The notes under the pieces: generated by a model
Told to the model about the DNA's origin: nothing
The model's input: the letters and a program-made list of their open reading frames with translations, nothing else
The model's database searches: none
Assembly: GCA_003989075.1 (NCBI GenBank)
Contig: RXIX01000004.1
Coordinates: forward strand, 1 to 64,000
DNA length: 64,000 bases
DNA from: Candidatus Competibacteraceae bacterium
GTDB taxonomy: Bacteria > Pseudomonadota > Gammaproteobacteria > Competibacterales > Competibacteraceae
Reading direction: 5' to 3'
Program-made: the position numbers and the translations under genes
Part shown: piece after piece, positions 17,649-27,790 of the stretch
Position numbering within the stretch: position 1 is the first letter of the stretch
How the letters are laid out: each line of letters opens with the position of its first letter

Positions 17649-18146
17649 CTAGCGGTAGGCCGCGTCAGCGGCACGGTCGGCGGCGATCTGCGCTTCGCAG
17701 CGATCCCCATGAGCAAGCAGTTTCTCCTTGGTCATGATCTGCTCACCGCGTTTCTCGAAATGATAATCGAAGACCCGGGTTTCGACGATGGAATCCACCG
17801 GACAGGCCTCCTCGCAAAACCCGCAGAAGATACATTTGAACAGATCGATATCGTAGCGGGTTGTGCGACGGGTGCCATCAGCGCGCGGCTCGGATTCGAT
17901 GGTGATCGCCAGCGCCGGGCAAACGGCCTCGCACAGCTTGCAGGCGATACAGCGCTCCTCGCCATTGGGATAGCGACGCAGGGCATGCAGGCCACGGAAG
18001 CGCGGCGACTGGGGCGTCCGTTCTTCGGGAAACTGCACCGTGATCTTTTTGGAGAACAGGTAGCGACCGGTCAGCCGCATGCCGAGCAACAGCTCCCACA
18101 GCATGAAGCTTTTGAAGTAGTACCGCAGGGCGTTCAGGGTATTCAT
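17649..18146 (-). CDS. nuoI: NADH-quinone oxidoreductase subunit I
   Basis: Peripheral-arm subunit holding the N6a and N6b [4Fe-4S] clusters. Two ferredoxin motifs are intact: [13 protein letters not shown] and [16 protein letters not shown], with later extension of the C-terminus as usual. 165 residues. The ATG at 18144-18146 ([14 protein letters not shown]) is chosen because GGAGAG lies just upstream and relatives begin there; the in-frame extension to 18194 runs into nuoH. The amphipathic N-terminus anchors the subunit to the membrane arm. Confidence 0.96.
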   Translation of the reverse strand: MNTLNALRYYFKSFMLWELLLGMRLTGRYLFSKKITVQFPEERTPQSPRFRGLHALRRYPNGEERCIACKLCEAVCPALAITIESEPRADGTRRTTRYDIDLFKCIFCGFCEEACPVDSIVETRVFDYHFEKRGEQIMTKEKLLAHGDRCEAQIAADRAADAAYR

Positions 18147-18159
18147 CGCTCTCTCCACT

Positions 18160-19182
18160 TCAATCGAACCACGGACCCACGTGCGCCAGAACACCCAGCC
18201 CGACTACCAGCAACCAGACCAGCGTCACCGGAATGAAGACTTTCCAGCCCAGCCGCATGATCTGGTCGTAGCGATAGCGCGGAAAGGTCGCCCGGAACCA
18301 CAGGAAGAACAGCAGCATGAACGCGATCTTCAGGACCAGCCAGAGCGCGCCCGGCACCCAGGCGAACAACTCGCCCAGCACGGGAATGCCTTCGAATGGC
18401 GACAGCCAGCCGCCCAGGAACAGCGTCGCAGCCAGGGCCGCCACCAGGATCATGTTGGCATACTCGGCAAGGAAGAACACCGCGAAGGCCATGCCCGAGT
18501 ACTCGACGTGGAAGCCGGCGACGATTTCCGACTCACCCTCGGCGACGTCAAATGGCGCGCGGTTGGTTTCGGCAACCCCGGAGATGAAATACACCACAAA
18601 CAGCGGCAGCAGCGGCAGCCAGAACCAATGCAGCAGGCTGCCCTGCTGCGCCTGCACGATCTGGTTCAGATTGAGGCTGCCGGCAGCCATCAGCACGCCA
18701 ACCAGCGCAAAGCCCATGGCGATTTCGTAGGCGACGATTTGCGCCGCCGAGCGCATGGCACCGAGAAAGGCGTACTTCGAGTTGGATGCCCAGCCGGCGA
18801 TGATCACGCCATAGACGCCCAGCGAGGTCAGCGCCAGCAGATACAGCAGACCGGCATCCAGATGGGAGATCATCATGCCGTCGCCAAACGGGATCACGGC
18901 CCAGGCAGCGATCGCCGGTCCAAAGGACAGCATCGGCGCCAGCACGAACAGGAAGCGGTTGGCCCGGCTGGGGATGATGATTTCCTTGAACATCAGCTTG
19001 ACCGCATCAGCGATCGGCTGCAGCCAGCCCTTTGGGCCGACCCGGTTCGGACCAAGCCGAACCTGCATGTAACCGATGATCTTGCGCTCGGCAAAGGTCA
19101 GGTAAGCCACCCCCACCAGCAAGGGAACCAGGAGGACGACGATTTTTAACAGGATGAGAATGACCGTCAGCAGCGTTTCCAT
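18160..19182 (-). CDS. nuoH: NADH-quinone oxidoreductase subunit H
   Basis: Membrane subunit forming part of the quinone chamber; 340 residues and eight helices. Conserved marks: [31 protein letters not shown] on the first loop, [24 protein letters not shown], and [26 protein letters not shown], all with their charged E-channel residues. Start ATG 19180-19182, 18 bases after the nuoG stop; it ends 13 bases before nuoI. Length is normal. Confidence 0.97.
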   Translation of the reverse strand: METLLTVILILLKIVVLLVPLLVGVAYLTFAERKIIGYMQVRLGPNRVGPKGWLQPIADAVKLMFKEIIIPSRANRFLFVLAPMLSFGPAIAAWAVIPFGDGMMISHLDAGLLYLLALTSLGVYGVIIAGWASNSKYAFLGAMRSAAQIVAYEIAMGFALVGVLMAAGSLNLNQIVQAQQGSLLHWFWLPLLPLFVVYFISGVAETNRAPFDVAEGESEIVAGFHVEYSGMAFAVFFLAEYANMILVAALAATLFLGGWLSPFEGIPVLGELFAWVPGALWLVLKIAFMLLFFLWFRATFPRYRYDQIMRLGWKVFIPVTLVWLLVVGLGVLAHVGPWFD

Positions 19183-19200
19183 GATCCGCGATCCTGGTTG

Positions 19201-21561
19201 TTATTGGATGACCACCGGACCCACCGAGGGACCCAGCGCCACGCTGGCGTTCAAGCCGGCCGGAATCCAGGCGCAGCCCTTGGGCAGGCTCTCATCCAGC
19301 ACCAGCGGCAGATCCACCGCTACGCCGTTGCGGGATACCTGCACCTGCTCGCGTCCCACCACACCCAGTTCCGCGGCGACATCCGGATGCAGACGCACCT
19401 CAGCGGGCTGGGCCAGCGGACTGGACTGCAGCGCGCGGGCGCGGCGCACCAGCGCATCGACTGCGTAGATCGGCACATCGGCGACCCGCTGCAGGCCCAT
19501 GGTCTGCAATGGCGCCAGCGGCTTGTCGAGAGTCGCCGTCATGTTGTCCGGCTTGACCTGTGCGCACGCGCTGCGCGCCTCGGCCAGCACGTCTTCCGAG
19601 CCCAGGTACTCGAAACTCTGTAGGCCACAGAGATTGCCCAGCACCCGCAGCACCTTCCAGGCCGGGCGTGCTTCACCAAACGGGCGACTGGCCCCGGTGA
19701 AGCTTTGCCAGCTACCCTCGGCGTTGACGTAGGTGCCGGATGTTTCGGCGAAGGTGGCCACCGGTAGAATGACGCGGGCATAGCGCTTGGTCACCGCACT
19801 GGCATAGGGACTGAGTGCTACCACCAGCTCGGCACCCTGCAGGGCGTTTAGAGCTGCTGCACCATCCCAGCAATCCAGTTCCGGCTCGATACCAACCAGC
19901 ACATAGGCCTTACGCGGATCGGCCAGCATCGCCTGCGCATCCAGACCCGCGCGGGGCGCCGGCTTGGCACCGGGCAGGCGGTGCGGCAGCGCACCAGCCA
20001 GCCAGCCGCCAGCCGAATTGGCCGCTTCCGGCAGATAGCCCAAAGTGGCACCGCTGCAACGGGCGATAAAGACTGCCAAGGCGCGCAACTGCGCATAGGC
20101 CGGGTGTGCTACCGCCAGATTGCCGAGCAGGACCGCCGCTGCAGCGTTGTTGACCAGATGGGCCGCCATGGTACGCGCAGAGTCGCTGGGCGCGAAGAGC
20201 GCCAGCGGCGCCAGCGCAGCCGGCAGTATCTCGCCCTTCAGTTCGGCCACGGCCTGCGCCACACCCGCCAGTGCCGTCACCATGCCCACCGGATCAGCAA
20301 TGACCTTGGCCGCCACCGGGAAGCGGAAGTCAAAATCGCGCGGATTGATGAACATGATCTGGCCACCGGCCAGTGCCGCCTTGCGCAGGCGATGCCCGAC
20401 CAGCGGCTGCTCCATGCGCACATTGCTGCCGATCAGCAGCGCCGCGCCCATCCGCTCCAGCGCATCCAGCGACTGGCCCAGCCACGGGAATGCCGGTGCC
20501 GTATCCTGATCGCTGAAATCGGCCTGGCGCAGGCGGTGATCGATGTTATTCACGCCCAAGCCGCGCGCCAGCTTCTGCGCCAGATACAGCTCTTCCACGG
20601 TTGCGGTCGGCGACACCAGGAAACCCACCGCATCGGCGCCGTGGCGGGCAATCACCGCCTTCAGGCCGGAGGCTGCGGCTTCGAGGGCATTTTCCCACTC
20701 ACTCTCGACGCCGCCGAGCAGGGGCTTGCTCAGCCGATCGTCGCTGTAGATGCCTTCGTAGCTGAAGCGGTCGCGATCCGAGAGCCAGGTTTCGTTAACC
20801 TGCTCATTTTCGCGTGGCACCACCCGCATCACCTGACCGCGCAGGGTGTGGATGAAGATGTTGGAGCCCACCGAATCATGCGGCGCGATGCCGGCATGCT
20901 GCACATATTCCCAGGAGCGTCCCTTGTAGCGGGACGGCTTGGCGGTCAGCGCGCCGACCGGACACAGATCGATGATATTACCCGACAGCTCCGAGGCGAC
21001 CGCCTTGGACACATAGGTGCCAATTTCCACATTTTCGCCGCGACCGGTCGCGCCCATCTCGCGCAGCCCCGCGATTTCCTCACCAAAGCGCACGCAGCGG
21101 GTGCAGTGGATACAGCGGGTCATATCGGTCGCGACCAGCGGTCCGATATCCTTGTCCTTGACCACCCGCTTGCGCTCAGCGAAGCGCGATACATCACCAC
21201 CATAGCCGAGTGCCACGTCCTGCAGTTCGCACTCGCCGCCCTGATCGCAGATCGGGCAATCCAGCGGGTGGTTGATCAGCAGGAACTCCATGGTACCCTT
21301 CTGCGCCGCGATGGCCTTGGGCGACTCGGTGTAGACCTTCATGCCCTCCATCACCGGGGTTGCGCAGGCCGGCAGCGGCTTGGGCGCGCGCTCGACCTCC
21401 ACCAGACACATCCGGCAGTTGGCGGCAATGGAGAGTTTCTTGTGATAGCAGAAACGGGGGATGGGAATACCCGCTGCATCGGTGACCTCGATGAGCATCG
21501 CGCCCTTGCGCGCCTTTAGCGGGATGCCATTGACTTCGATGTTGACCTGTTCCTCGCTCAT
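19201..21561 (-). CDS. nuoG: NADH-quinone oxidoreductase subunit G
   Basis: Large peripheral-arm subunit, 786 residues. The N-terminal ~220 residues hold the [2Fe-2S] N1b ligands (CYHKK...CRMC...CATP), the N5 set (HPLDCPICDQGGEC) and the N4 set (CIHCTRCVRFGEEIAG ... CPVG). The extra N7 cluster motif seen in E. coli NuoG is absent after CPVGALTAK, as in most species. The C-terminal part is the molybdopterin-oxidoreductase-like fold without cofactor, and is more divergent and Ala-rich than the N-terminus. It lies 38 bases after nuoF. Confidence 0.96.
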   Translation of the reverse strand: MSEEQVNIEVNGIPLKARKGAMLIEVTDAAGIPIPRFCYHKKLSIAANCRMCLVEVERAPKPLPACATPVMEGMKVYTESPKAIAAQKGTMEFLLINHPLDCPICDQGGECELQDVALGYGGDVSRFAERKRVVKDKDIGPLVATDMTRCIHCTRCVRFGEEIAGLREMGATGRGENVEIGTYVSKAVASELSGNIIDLCPVGALTAKPSRYKGRSWEYVQHAGIAPHDSVGSNIFIHTLRGQVMRVVPRENEQVNETWLSDRDRFSYEGIYSDDRLSKPLLGGVESEWENALEAAASGLKAVIARHGADAVGFLVSPTATVEELYLAQKLARGLGVNNIDHRLRQADFSDQDTAPAFPWLGQSLDALERMGAALLIGSNVRMEQPLVGHRLRKAALAGGQIMFINPRDFDFRFPVAAKVIADPVGMVTALAGVAQAVAELKGEILPAALAPLALFAPSDSARTMAAHLVNNAAAAVLLGNLAVAHPAYAQLRALAVFIARCSGATLGYLPEAANSAGGWLAGALPHRLPGAKPAPRAGLDAQAMLADPRKAYVLVGIEPELDCWDGAAALNALQGAELVVALSPYASAVTKRYARVILPVATFAETSGTYVNAEGSWQSFTGASRPFGEARPAWKVLRVLGNLCGLQSFEYLGSEDVLAEARSACAQVKPDNMTATLDKPLAPLQTMGLQRVADVPIYAVDALVRRARALQSSPLAQPAEVRLHPDVAAELGVVGREQVQVSRNGVAVDLPLVLDESLPKGCAWIPAGLNASVALGPSVGPVVIQ

Positions 21562-21599
21562 CTTTTTCCCACTGCGACCGTGTTAGTGGTTTCGCGGCT

Positions 21600-22895
21600 T
21601 TACGCGGCTTGCGCCGTCGCGCCGGCGACCAGGCTGCGCTTGTGTTCGATGTAATAGGCGAACTCGTGGCGGTAATGCTTGACGAAGCTGCGCACCGGCA
21701 TCGCCGCAGCATCGCCGAGCGCGCAGATTGTGCGGCCCTCGATGCGGCTGGCGACACTGTCGAGCAGATCAAGATCCTCAGGCCGGCCCTTGCCTTCGAC
21801 GATGCGCGTCACCATGCGGTATAGCCAGCCGGTGCCTTCGCGGCAGGGCGTGCACTGTCCACAGGATTCGGAGTAGTAGAAGCGGGAAAGGCGCTGCAGG
21901 ACCCGCACCATATCGGTGGTTTCATCCATGACGATGACCGCACCGGAACCCAGCATGGAACCGGCAACCTTGGACACGGAGTCATAGTCCATGTTGGCCT
22001 TCAGCATGATCTCGCCCGGCACTACTGGCACCGAGGAACCGCCTGGGATCACCGCCTTGAGCTTGCGCCCCTTCCAGATGCCGCCGGCCAGCGCCAGCAG
22101 TTCGGCAAAGGGAATGCCCAGCGAAACCTCAAAGTTGCCCGGTTTCTCGACATGCCCGGACACCGAAAAGATCTTGGTGCCGCCGGCATTGGCCGTGCCC
22201 AGATTAGCGAACCACTCCCCGCCATTGCGAATGATCGAGGGCACCGAGGAGAAGGATTCGGTGTTATTGATCGTGGTCGGCTTGCCGTACAGACCGTAAT
22301 TGGCCGGGAATGGCGGCTTGAAGCGCGGCTGGCCCTTCTTGCCTTCCAGCGATTCCAGCAGTGCGGTTTCCTCACCGCAGATGTAGGCGCCGGCACCCAG
22401 CGTCGGATATAGATCAAAGTCGATCCCCGAACCCTGGATATTCCTGCCGAGCAGGCCAGCGGCATACGCTTCCTTGACCGCGTTTTCAAAGCGCTGGTAG
22501 GGCTCGTCGAGGAATTCACCGCGCATGTAGTTGTAGCCGACCGTCGATCCGGTGGCGAAACCGGCGATAGCCATGCCTTCGACCAGGGCATGCGGATTAA
22601 AGCGCAGGATGTCGCGGTCCTTGCAGGTGCCAGGCTCGGACTCGTCGGAGTTGCAGACCATATACTTCTGCATCGACGTGTTGCGCGGCATGAAGGTCCA
22701 CTTCAGGCCCGTTGGAAACCCGGCGCCGCCACGACCGCGCAGGCCGGCCTTCTTGACCTCGTCAATCACCTGCTCCGCAGTCAGCTCACCGGCCAGGATT
22801 CTCTTCCAGGCCTCGTAGCCGCCCACACTTATATAGGTTTCGATGGACCATGGCCGATTCAGGCCGAGCGTCCGGTAGCACACTTCGTTGGCCAT
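21600..22895 (-). CDS. nuoF: NADH-quinone oxidoreductase subunit F
   Basis: NADH-binding subunit carrying FMN and the N3 [4Fe-4S] cluster; 431 residues. The glycine-rich FMN/NADH segment [15 protein letters not shown], the [19 protein letters not shown] stretch and the cluster motif [15 protein letters not shown] with a distal cysteine ([10 protein letters not shown]) are all present. Start gives [13 protein letters not shown]. Five bases separate it from nuoE. Confidence 0.97.
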   Translation of the reverse strand: MANEVCYRTLGLNRPWSIETYISVGGYEAWKRILAGELTAEQVIDEVKKAGLRGRGGAGFPTGLKWTFMPRNTSMQKYMVCNSDESEPGTCKDRDILRFNPHALVEGMAIAGFATGSTVGYNYMRGEFLDEPYQRFENAVKEAYAAGLLGRNIQGSGIDFDLYPTLGAGAYICGEETALLESLEGKKGQPRFKPPFPANYGLYGKPTTINNTESFSSVPSIIRNGGEWFANLGTANAGGTKIFSVSGHVEKPGNFEVSLGIPFAELLALAGGIWKGRKLKAVIPGGSSVPVVPGEIMLKANMDYDSVSKVAGSMLGSGAVIVMDETTDMVRVLQRLSRFYYSESCGQCTPCREGTGWLYRMVTRIVEGKGRPEDLDLLDSVASRIEGRTICALGDAAAMPVRSFVKHYRHEFAYYIEHKRSLVAGATAQAA

Positions 22896-22900
22896 CGCGC

Positions 22901-23398
22901 TTACTCCAGGCTATCGAGCACCTGATCGACCTTTTCCGGGGTCAGGTGCTCGTAGTAGACGTGATCCACCTGCATCATCGGCGCGCCGCAGCAGGCGGCC
23001 AGGCATTCTTCTTCCCTCTTCAGGTAGAACTTGCCATCTGGCGTGCTTTCACCGAGCTTGATGCCAAGTTTCCTCTCGATGTGCGCCAGAACCGCATCGC
23101 CGCCGCGCAGCATGCAGGAAATGTTGGTGCAAACCGAAACGCTGTGCCGGCCAACCGGCTTGAGCTCGTACATCGAGTAAAAGCTTGCCACTTCGTAGAC
23201 GGCAATCGGCGGCATGTCGAGATAATCGGCCACCGCATCCATCAATTCAGTCGTCAGATAGCCACCGTTTTCATGCTGGACCTCGCGCAGGGCGGCCAGC
23301 ACGGCGGACTGCTTCTGCTCAACGGGATAGCGGGCAACCCAGTGATCGATTTCCGCACGGGCGTGGCTGGATAGCAGATCGCTCTTGCGTGCACTCAT
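22901..23398 (-). CDS. nuoE: NADH-quinone oxidoreductase subunit E
   Basis: Thioredoxin-fold subunit with the N1a [2Fe-2S] cluster; 165 residues. The four ligands are in CTNISC and CLAACC, as usual. The N-terminal helical bundle ([20 protein letters not shown]) and the [18 protein letters not shown] segment are typical. Its start codon overlaps the nuoD stop by one base. Unlike some alphaproteobacterial NuoE proteins it has no C-terminal helix-hairpin-helix domain; a similar domain is instead found on the phasin in this window. Confidence 0.96.
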   Translation of the reverse strand: MSARKSDLLSSHARAEIDHWVARYPVEQKQSAVLAALREVQHENGGYLTTELMDAVADYLDMPPIAVYEVASFYSMYELKPVGRHSVSVCTNISCMLRGGDAVLAHIERKLGIKLGESTPDGKFYLKREEECLAACCGAPMMQVDHVYYEHLTPEKVDQVLDSLE

Positions 23399-24651
23399 TA
23401 GCGGTCAATCTCCCCGAAAACGATATCCTGCGTGCCGATGATGGCGACCACGTCAGCCAGCATATGGCCGCGCGCCATCTCGTCCATGGCGGACAGATGC
23501 GCAAAACCGGGCGCCCGGATCTTGACCCGATAGGGTTTGTTAGCACCATCGGAGACCAGGTAAATGCCAAACTCGCCCTTTGGATGTTCGACGGCGGCGT
23601 AGACTTCACCCTCAGGCACACAATAGCCTTCCGTGAACAGCTTGAAATGGTGAATGAGGGCCTCCATATCCTCTTTCATGGTGGCCCGCGGCGGCGGCCC
23701 AACCTTGCGGTCGTCAATCATCACCAGGCCGGGATTGGCCTTGAGCCACTTGACGCACTGCTTGATGATGCGATTGGACTGGCGCATCTCTTCAACACGC
23801 ACCAGGTAGCGGTCATAGCAGTCGCCGTTCACGCCTACCGGAATATCAAAATCCAGCTGGTCATATACTTCGTACGGCTGTTTCTTGCGCAGATCCCAGG
23901 CAATCCCGGAACCGCGCAGCATCGGCCCGGAGAAGCCCAGCTGCATGGCGCGCTCGGGCGTCACCACGCCGATATTGACCGTGCGCTGTTTCCAGATGCG
24001 ATTCTCGGTCAACAGGGTTTCGTATTCATCAACCCGCTGTGGGAAGCGATCGGCGAAGGCCTCAAGAAAGTCGAGCATCGAACCCTGGCGGGTGATGTTC
24101 AGCTCATCGACATCCTTCTTGCTGTGATACTTCGAGATCTCGTACTGGGGCATCGTGCCGGGCAGATCACGGTATACGCCACCCGGACGGTAATAGGTCG
24201 CGTGCAGACGCGCCCCGGACACTGCCTCGTAGCAATCCATCAGATCCTCACGCTCACGAAAGGCGTAGAGGAAGATGGTCATGGCGCCAATATCGAGGCC
24301 ATGCGCGCCAATCCACAGCAGGTGGTTGAGGATACGGGTGATTTCGGCGAACAGGACACGAATATACTGGGCACGCAGCGGCGGCTTGATGCCGAGCAGT
24401 TTCTCGATAGCCAGAACATAGGCATGCTCGTTACACATCATCGAGACATAGTCGAGGCGGTCCATGTAACCGATACTCTGGTTAAACGGCTTGCTCTCGG
24501 CCAGTTTCTCGGTCCCGCGATGCAGCAGACCAATGTGCGGATCGGCGCGCTGCACGACTTCGCCATCCAGTTCCAGCACCATGCGCAGCACGCCATGGGC
24601 GGCGGGATGCTGCGGCCCGAAGTTCAGGGTGTAATTGCGAATCTCAGGCAT
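23398..24651 (-). CDS. nuoD: NADH-quinone oxidoreductase subunit D
   Basis: 49-kDa-type subunit lining the quinone site; 417 residues, not fused to NuoC. Opens with [20 protein letters not shown], with the quinone-site histidine in the HPAAHG loop; also seen are the [24 protein letters not shown] segment and a C-terminal DIVFGEIDR. The ATG at 24649-24651 has AAGGAAAG upstream and matches relatives; the longer in-frame version is not supported. Confidence 0.97.
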   Translation of the reverse strand: MPEIRNYTLNFGPQHPAAHGVLRMVLELDGEVVQRADPHIGLLHRGTEKLAESKPFNQSIGYMDRLDYVSMMCNEHAYVLAIEKLLGIKPPLRAQYIRVLFAEITRILNHLLWIGAHGLDIGAMTIFLYAFREREDLMDCYEAVSGARLHATYYRPGGVYRDLPGTMPQYEISKYHSKKDVDELNITRQGSMLDFLEAFADRFPQRVDEYETLLTENRIWKQRTVNIGVVTPERAMQLGFSGPMLRGSGIAWDLRKKQPYEVYDQLDFDIPVGVNGDCYDRYLVRVEEMRQSNRIIKQCVKWLKANPGLVMIDDRKVGPPPRATMKEDMEALIHHFKLFTEGYCVPEGEVYAAVEHPKGEFGIYLVSDGANKPYRVKIRAPGFAHLSAMDEMARGHMLADVVAIIGTQDIVFGEIDR

Positions 24652-24664
24652 CGGCGACTTTCCT

Positions 24665-25375
24665 TCAGTGAGACCCGGACAGGTAGCGATTGTCCTTGCG
24701 GATGACGCGAGGCACCAACACACGCGGCTCGATGCTCACCGGTTCGTACACTACCCGGCCGCGCTCGGGGTCGTAGCGCATCTCGACATGACCGATCAGC
24801 GGGAAATCCTTGCGGAACGGGTGGCCGATAAAGCCATAGTCGGTCAGGAGGCGGCGCAGATCGGGATGGCCCTCAAAGATGATGCCGTAGAGATCGAACG
24901 CTTCACGCTCGAACCAGCTCGCCGATGACCAGATATCGAGCACTGAGGGCACCACCGGCAGTTCATCATCAGGGGCAAATACCCGGACGCGCAGACGCTG
25001 ATTATTCGTCACCGACAGCAGGTGATAAACGGCAGCGAAGCGGCCCTTGCCGGCCACAGTCCGCTCGGCGGCGTATTGGACAGCCGCCGTGGAACGGCCG
25101 GGCGCCCGTTCGACGACGCCGCGACTGAATCCCTTACTGCTGGATTCGCTGGTCGCCCACTCCGCCTCGCCATAGGTCGAGTAATCGACCCCGCAGATAT
25201 CCATCGCCAATTCAAACGCGAACGATGGCTCGTCGCGCAGGGCGGTGAACACCTCAATGGCCTTGGCCGGAGGAATTTCAATGGTGATCTCCGCGCGATC
25301 CAGCCGGCATTCCTGCAGCACGTCGCCGAACCGGGCCTGGAGTTTTTCCACGAGAGATTGGAGCGTGTCGGCCAT
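24665..25375 (-). CDS. nuoC: NADH-quinone oxidoreductase subunit C
   Basis: 30-kDa-type subunit of the peripheral arm, 236 residues. The family signature ERE(A/V)[15 protein letters not shown] is visible ([20 protein letters not shown]), with [14 protein letters not shown] and [20 protein letters not shown] following. Start at ATG 25373-25375 ([12 protein letters not shown]); the upstream TTG extension has less support. A stretch around residues 65-100 ([20 protein letters not shown]) is an insertion of low complexity compared with the shortest NuoC proteins. Gap to nuoD is 13 bases. Confidence 0.95.
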   Translation of the reverse strand: MADTLQSLVEKLQARFGDVLQECRLDRAEITIEIPPAKAIEVFTALRDEPSFAFELAMDICGVDYSTYGEAEWATSESSSKGFSRGVVERAPGRSTAAVQYAAERTVAGKGRFAAVYHLLSVTNNQRLRVRVFAPDDELPVVPSVLDIWSSASWFEREAFDLYGIIFEGHPDLRRLLTDYGFIGHPFRKDFPLIGHVEMRYDPERGRVVYEPVSIEPRVLVPRVIRKDNRYLSGSH

Positions 25376-25386
25376 GGAACATTCTC

Positions 25387-25863
25387 TCAACGGGCTATGG
25401 TGTTGGTGCGCCAGATCTTGTTTTGCAACTGGATGATCCCGTAAATCAGCGCCTCGGCGGTCGGTGGACAGCCCGGCACATAGATATCCACGGGTACGAT
25501 CCGGTCACAGCCTCGCACCACCGCATAGGAATAGTGATAGTAGCCACCACCGTTGGCGCAGGACCCCATCGAGATAACCCAGCGCGGCTCGGCCATCTGG
25601 TCGTAGACCTTGCGCAGCGCAGCGCCCATCTTGTTGGTGAGGGTGCCAGCGACGATCATCACGTCGGATTGCCGCGGACTGGGCCGGAACACTACGCCAA
25701 AGCGGTCCAGATCGTAGCGGGACGCGCCAGCGTGCATCATTTCCACGGCACAGCAGGCCAGACCGAAGGTCATCGGCCACATCGAACCGGTACGCGCCCA
25801 GTTGATCAGCTTGTCGGCAGTCGTTGTCACGACGCCCTTTTCAAGAATGCCTTCTATTCCCAT
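25387..25863 (-). CDS. nuoB: NADH-quinone oxidoreductase subunit B
   Basis: Subunit with the terminal N2 [4Fe-4S] cluster; 158 residues. The adjacent cysteine pair in [10 protein letters not shown], plus GSCANGG and VPGCPP, supply the four ligands. Start at the ATG 25861-25863 ([10 protein letters not shown]), which has AAGGAG seven to eight bases upstream; the ORF can be read further but without a ribosome site. It overlaps the end of nuoA by ten bases. Confidence 0.96.
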   Translation of the reverse strand: MGIEGILEKGVVTTTADKLINWARTGSMWPMTFGLACCAVEMMHAGASRYDLDRFGVVFRPSPRQSDVMIVAGTLTNKMGAALRKVYDQMAEPRWVISMGSCANGGGYYHYSYAVVRGCDRIVPVDIYVPGCPPTAEALIYGIIQLQNKIWRTNTIAR

Positions 25864-26210
25864 TCCAAGGCTCCTTTCTTCCACTCATAGATGAACCCGA
25901 TCACCAGGATGCCGAGAAAGATCGCCATCGAGACAAAACCGAACATGCCGATTTTGTCGAGCACGATTGCCCAGGGAAACAGAAAGGCGATTTCCAGGTC
26001 GAAGATAATGAAAAGGATGGCCACCAGATAGTAGCGGACATCGAATTTCATGCGTGAATCTTCGAACGCTTCGAAACCGCACTCATAGGGTGACAGTTTT
26101 TCGCTGTCAGGGCGGCGGGGGCCGAGCAGAAAGCCAATGCCAATTACGACACCAGCCATCACGATAGCGATGATCACGAAGATCAGAACAGGAAGGTAAT
26201 TGGACAACAT
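25854..26210 (-). CDS. nuoA: NADH-quinone oxidoreductase subunit A
   Basis: First gene of the complex I operon. Membrane subunit of 118 residues with three helices; the TM1-TM2 loop [20 protein letters not shown] contains the conserved cysteine region that changes conformation in the active/deactive transition, and the second helix shows the conserved [11 protein letters not shown]. The 304 bases upstream up to tRNA-Leu form the leader or promoter region. Confidence 0.97.
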   Translation of the reverse strand: MLSNYLPVLIFVIIAIVMAGVVIGIGFLLGPRRPDSEKLSPYECGFEAFEDSRMKFDVRYYLVAILFIIFDLEIAFLFPWAIVLDKIGMFGFVSMAIFLGILVIGFIYEWKKGALEWE

Positions 26211-26514
26211 CAGAGTCGCACCTTCGACATGGGGAGCCGGGAGAACGCGCTACGATGGCCGGGTTTTGGACAAGGACCGGAGTACTCCGGTTTGTTGCCA
26301 CCCAGGACCGGAATTTTTCAGGATGATGCTGGATACAGCCGCTGAGGCACTTGAGTTCTTATCATTCATAAGCCGCATGGGCTTGGAACCTCGCGTCATT
26401 CTGGTGGCTGCGGCTCATTGCCTGGACCAATCCGGCACGCGGCCGCAGATTGCCCTAGGCGATGAATGGCGTCTCGCGGCTGCGCCGGAGATGCTTCTAT
26501 GTGTGCTTCTAGTC
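26211..26514 (-). other. Intergenic leader between tRNA-Leu and nuoA
   Basis: About 300 bases without a convincing gene; the small plus-strand frame crossing it runs into the tRNA and is not coding. It holds a perfect 16-base palindrome ACCGGAGTACTCCGGT at 26276-26291 and a second copy of its CCGGTCC half at about 26310. A weak minus-strand -10-like AT patch occurs near 26360-26370. The region probably carries the nuo promoter or a processing site for the tRNA, but no strong consensus was seen. Confidence 0.4.
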
Positions 26515-26599
26515 TGGTACCGATGGCCGGACTCGAACCGGCACGGCTTGCGCCACTAACCCCTCAAGCTAGCGTGTCTACCAGTTCCACCACATCGGC
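26515..26599 (-). tRNA. leuU: tRNA-Leu (anticodon GAG)
   Basis: 85 bases including the encoded CCA. The acceptor stem GCCGATG pairs with CATCGGT (G-U at the end, as in E. coli tRNA-Leu), then the D arm TGGTGGAACTGGTAGACACG, an anticodon stem CTAGC/GTTAG around loop TTGAGGG, a long variable arm as in all class II tRNAs, and the T arm with GGTTCGAGTCC. Lies 24 bases after secG, the conserved place for leuU in gammaproteobacteria. Confidence 0.96.
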
Positions 26600-26623
26600 A
26601 TGTAAAAACCCACGAGACGAACC

Positions 26624-26968
26624 CTATTGCTTCTGCGGCAGTTGCGGTACATCCGCAGGACCGCCATTAGCACGCGGCTGCTCGCTCACCGTTTCAGCCG
26701 GCTGCAGCCGCTCGACAACACTGCGCGGTGCGGTGCTTTGCGTCGCCATGTAAGCCAGGGTCAGGCTCGTCAAGAAGAACGCAGTCGCCAGGATCGCGGT
26801 CGTGCGGCTTAGAAAGGATGCGGCACCGCGCGACCCAAACATCGTCGCCGAGGAACCACTGCCAAAAGCCGCACCGGCGTCAGCACCCTTGCCCTGCTGC
26901 AACAGCACCAGGGCAATCAGGCCAATCGCGACGACAACGTGTACAACGAGAATGAGGGTGTGAATCAT
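26624..26968 (-). CDS. secG: Preprotein translocase subunit SecG
   Basis: Two-helix inner-membrane part of the SecYEG channel; 114 residues. The start ATG 26966-26968 gives MIHTLILVVHVVVAIGLIALVLLQQGKGAD, a SecG opening including the conserved VLLQQGKGAD loop, then FGSRGAASFLSRTTAILA and a second helix. The tail after residue 80 is variable and rich in Pro, Gln. The longer in-frame reading runs back through tpiA and is spurious. Ten bases separate it from the tpiA stop. Confidence 0.95.
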   Translation of the reverse strand: MIHTLILVVHVVVAIGLIALVLLQQGKGADAGAAFGSGSSATMFGSRGAASFLSRTTAILATAFFLTSLTLAYMATQSTAPRSVVERLQPAETVSEQPRANGGPADVPQLPQKQ

Positions 26969-26978
26969 GGTGTAAAGT

Positions 26979-27731
26979 TTAACAGCCCGCCTTGGCAATC
27001 GCCAGAAACTCTTTGGCATCAAGCGAGGCGCCACCGACCAGACCGCCATCAATATCCGCCATGGCCAGCAGTTCGCCAGCATTCGAACCCTTGACGCTGC
27101 CGCCGTACAGGATGCGCACCTGACTGGCCAGAACCGGGTCCTGCGCAGCCAGCTGGGCGCGAATGAAGGCATGGACTTCCTGCGCCTGGGCCGAGGTCGC
27201 AGTCCGCCCGGTACCGATCGCCCAGACCGGCTCGTAGGCAATCACGGCATCGGCGAAACTGCTGATGCCTTCCAGATCAAGCACAGCCTGGAGCTGGCGA
27301 CCAACTACCGCCTCGGTGATGCCCTGCTCACGCTCCTCAAGCGTTTCACCGACACAGAGCACCGGCTTGAGCCCGACCTTGCGCGCGGCGGCAAACTTGC
27401 GGGCCACGATCTGATCGCTCTCGCCATAGAGCGTGCGCCGCTCGGAGTGGCCGACCAGCACGTAGGCACAGCCAAAGTCATTCAGCATCGGGCCGGCTAC
27501 TTCGCCGGTATAGGCGCCGGATGCGTGCTCGGAAAGATTCTGCGCGCCCCAGACAATACTGGAACCTTCCAGCTGCTGGGCGACGCGATCCAGGTAGACG
27601 AACGGCGGAAATACCGCCAGCTCGACAGCCGAAACTTCAGAGGCACCCGCAAGAATGCCTTGCAGCAGTTCACGGATACTGCCCGCGGAACCATTCATTT
27701 TCCAGTTTCCGGCCACGAGTTTACGGCGCAT
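26979..27731 (-). CDS. tpiA: Triose-phosphate isomerase
   Basis: Interconverts dihydroxyacetone phosphate and glyceraldehyde 3-phosphate. 250 residues. Visible: N-terminal AGNWKMNG with the active lysine, VGHSERR with the catalytic histidine, [11 protein letters not shown] with the catalytic glutamate and mobile loop 6, and GGSVKGSNA and GGLVGGASL phosphate-binding segments. Its place between glmM and secG is conserved in pseudomonads and many other gammaproteobacteria. Confidence 0.97.
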   Translation of the reverse strand: MRRKLVAGNWKMNGSAGSIRELLQGILAGASEVSAVELAVFPPFVYLDRVAQQLEGSSIVWGAQNLSEHASGAYTGEVAGPMLNDFGCAYVLVGHSERRTLYGESDQIVARKFAAARKVGLKPVLCVGETLEEREQGITEAVVGRQLQAVLDLEGISSFADAVIAYEPVWAIGTGRTATSAQAQEVHAFIRAQLAAQDPVLASQVRILYGGSVKGSNAGELLAMADIDGGLVGGASLDAKEFLAIAKAGC

Positions 27732-27790
27732 GCTGTTCTCTCCTCCTGTAAAAACCGGGCAAGCTTACGGATTTCACCCCTGAAAATCAA

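Noticed and set aside
19201-21561. Missing N7 cluster motif in NuoG as a defect
   Set aside because: The N7 motif is absent from most complex I enzymes; all other cluster ligands are intact.
26200-26559. 119-codon plus-strand frame over the nuo leader and tRNA-Leu
   Set aside because: Runs into a tRNA on the other strand and has no family or ribosome site.
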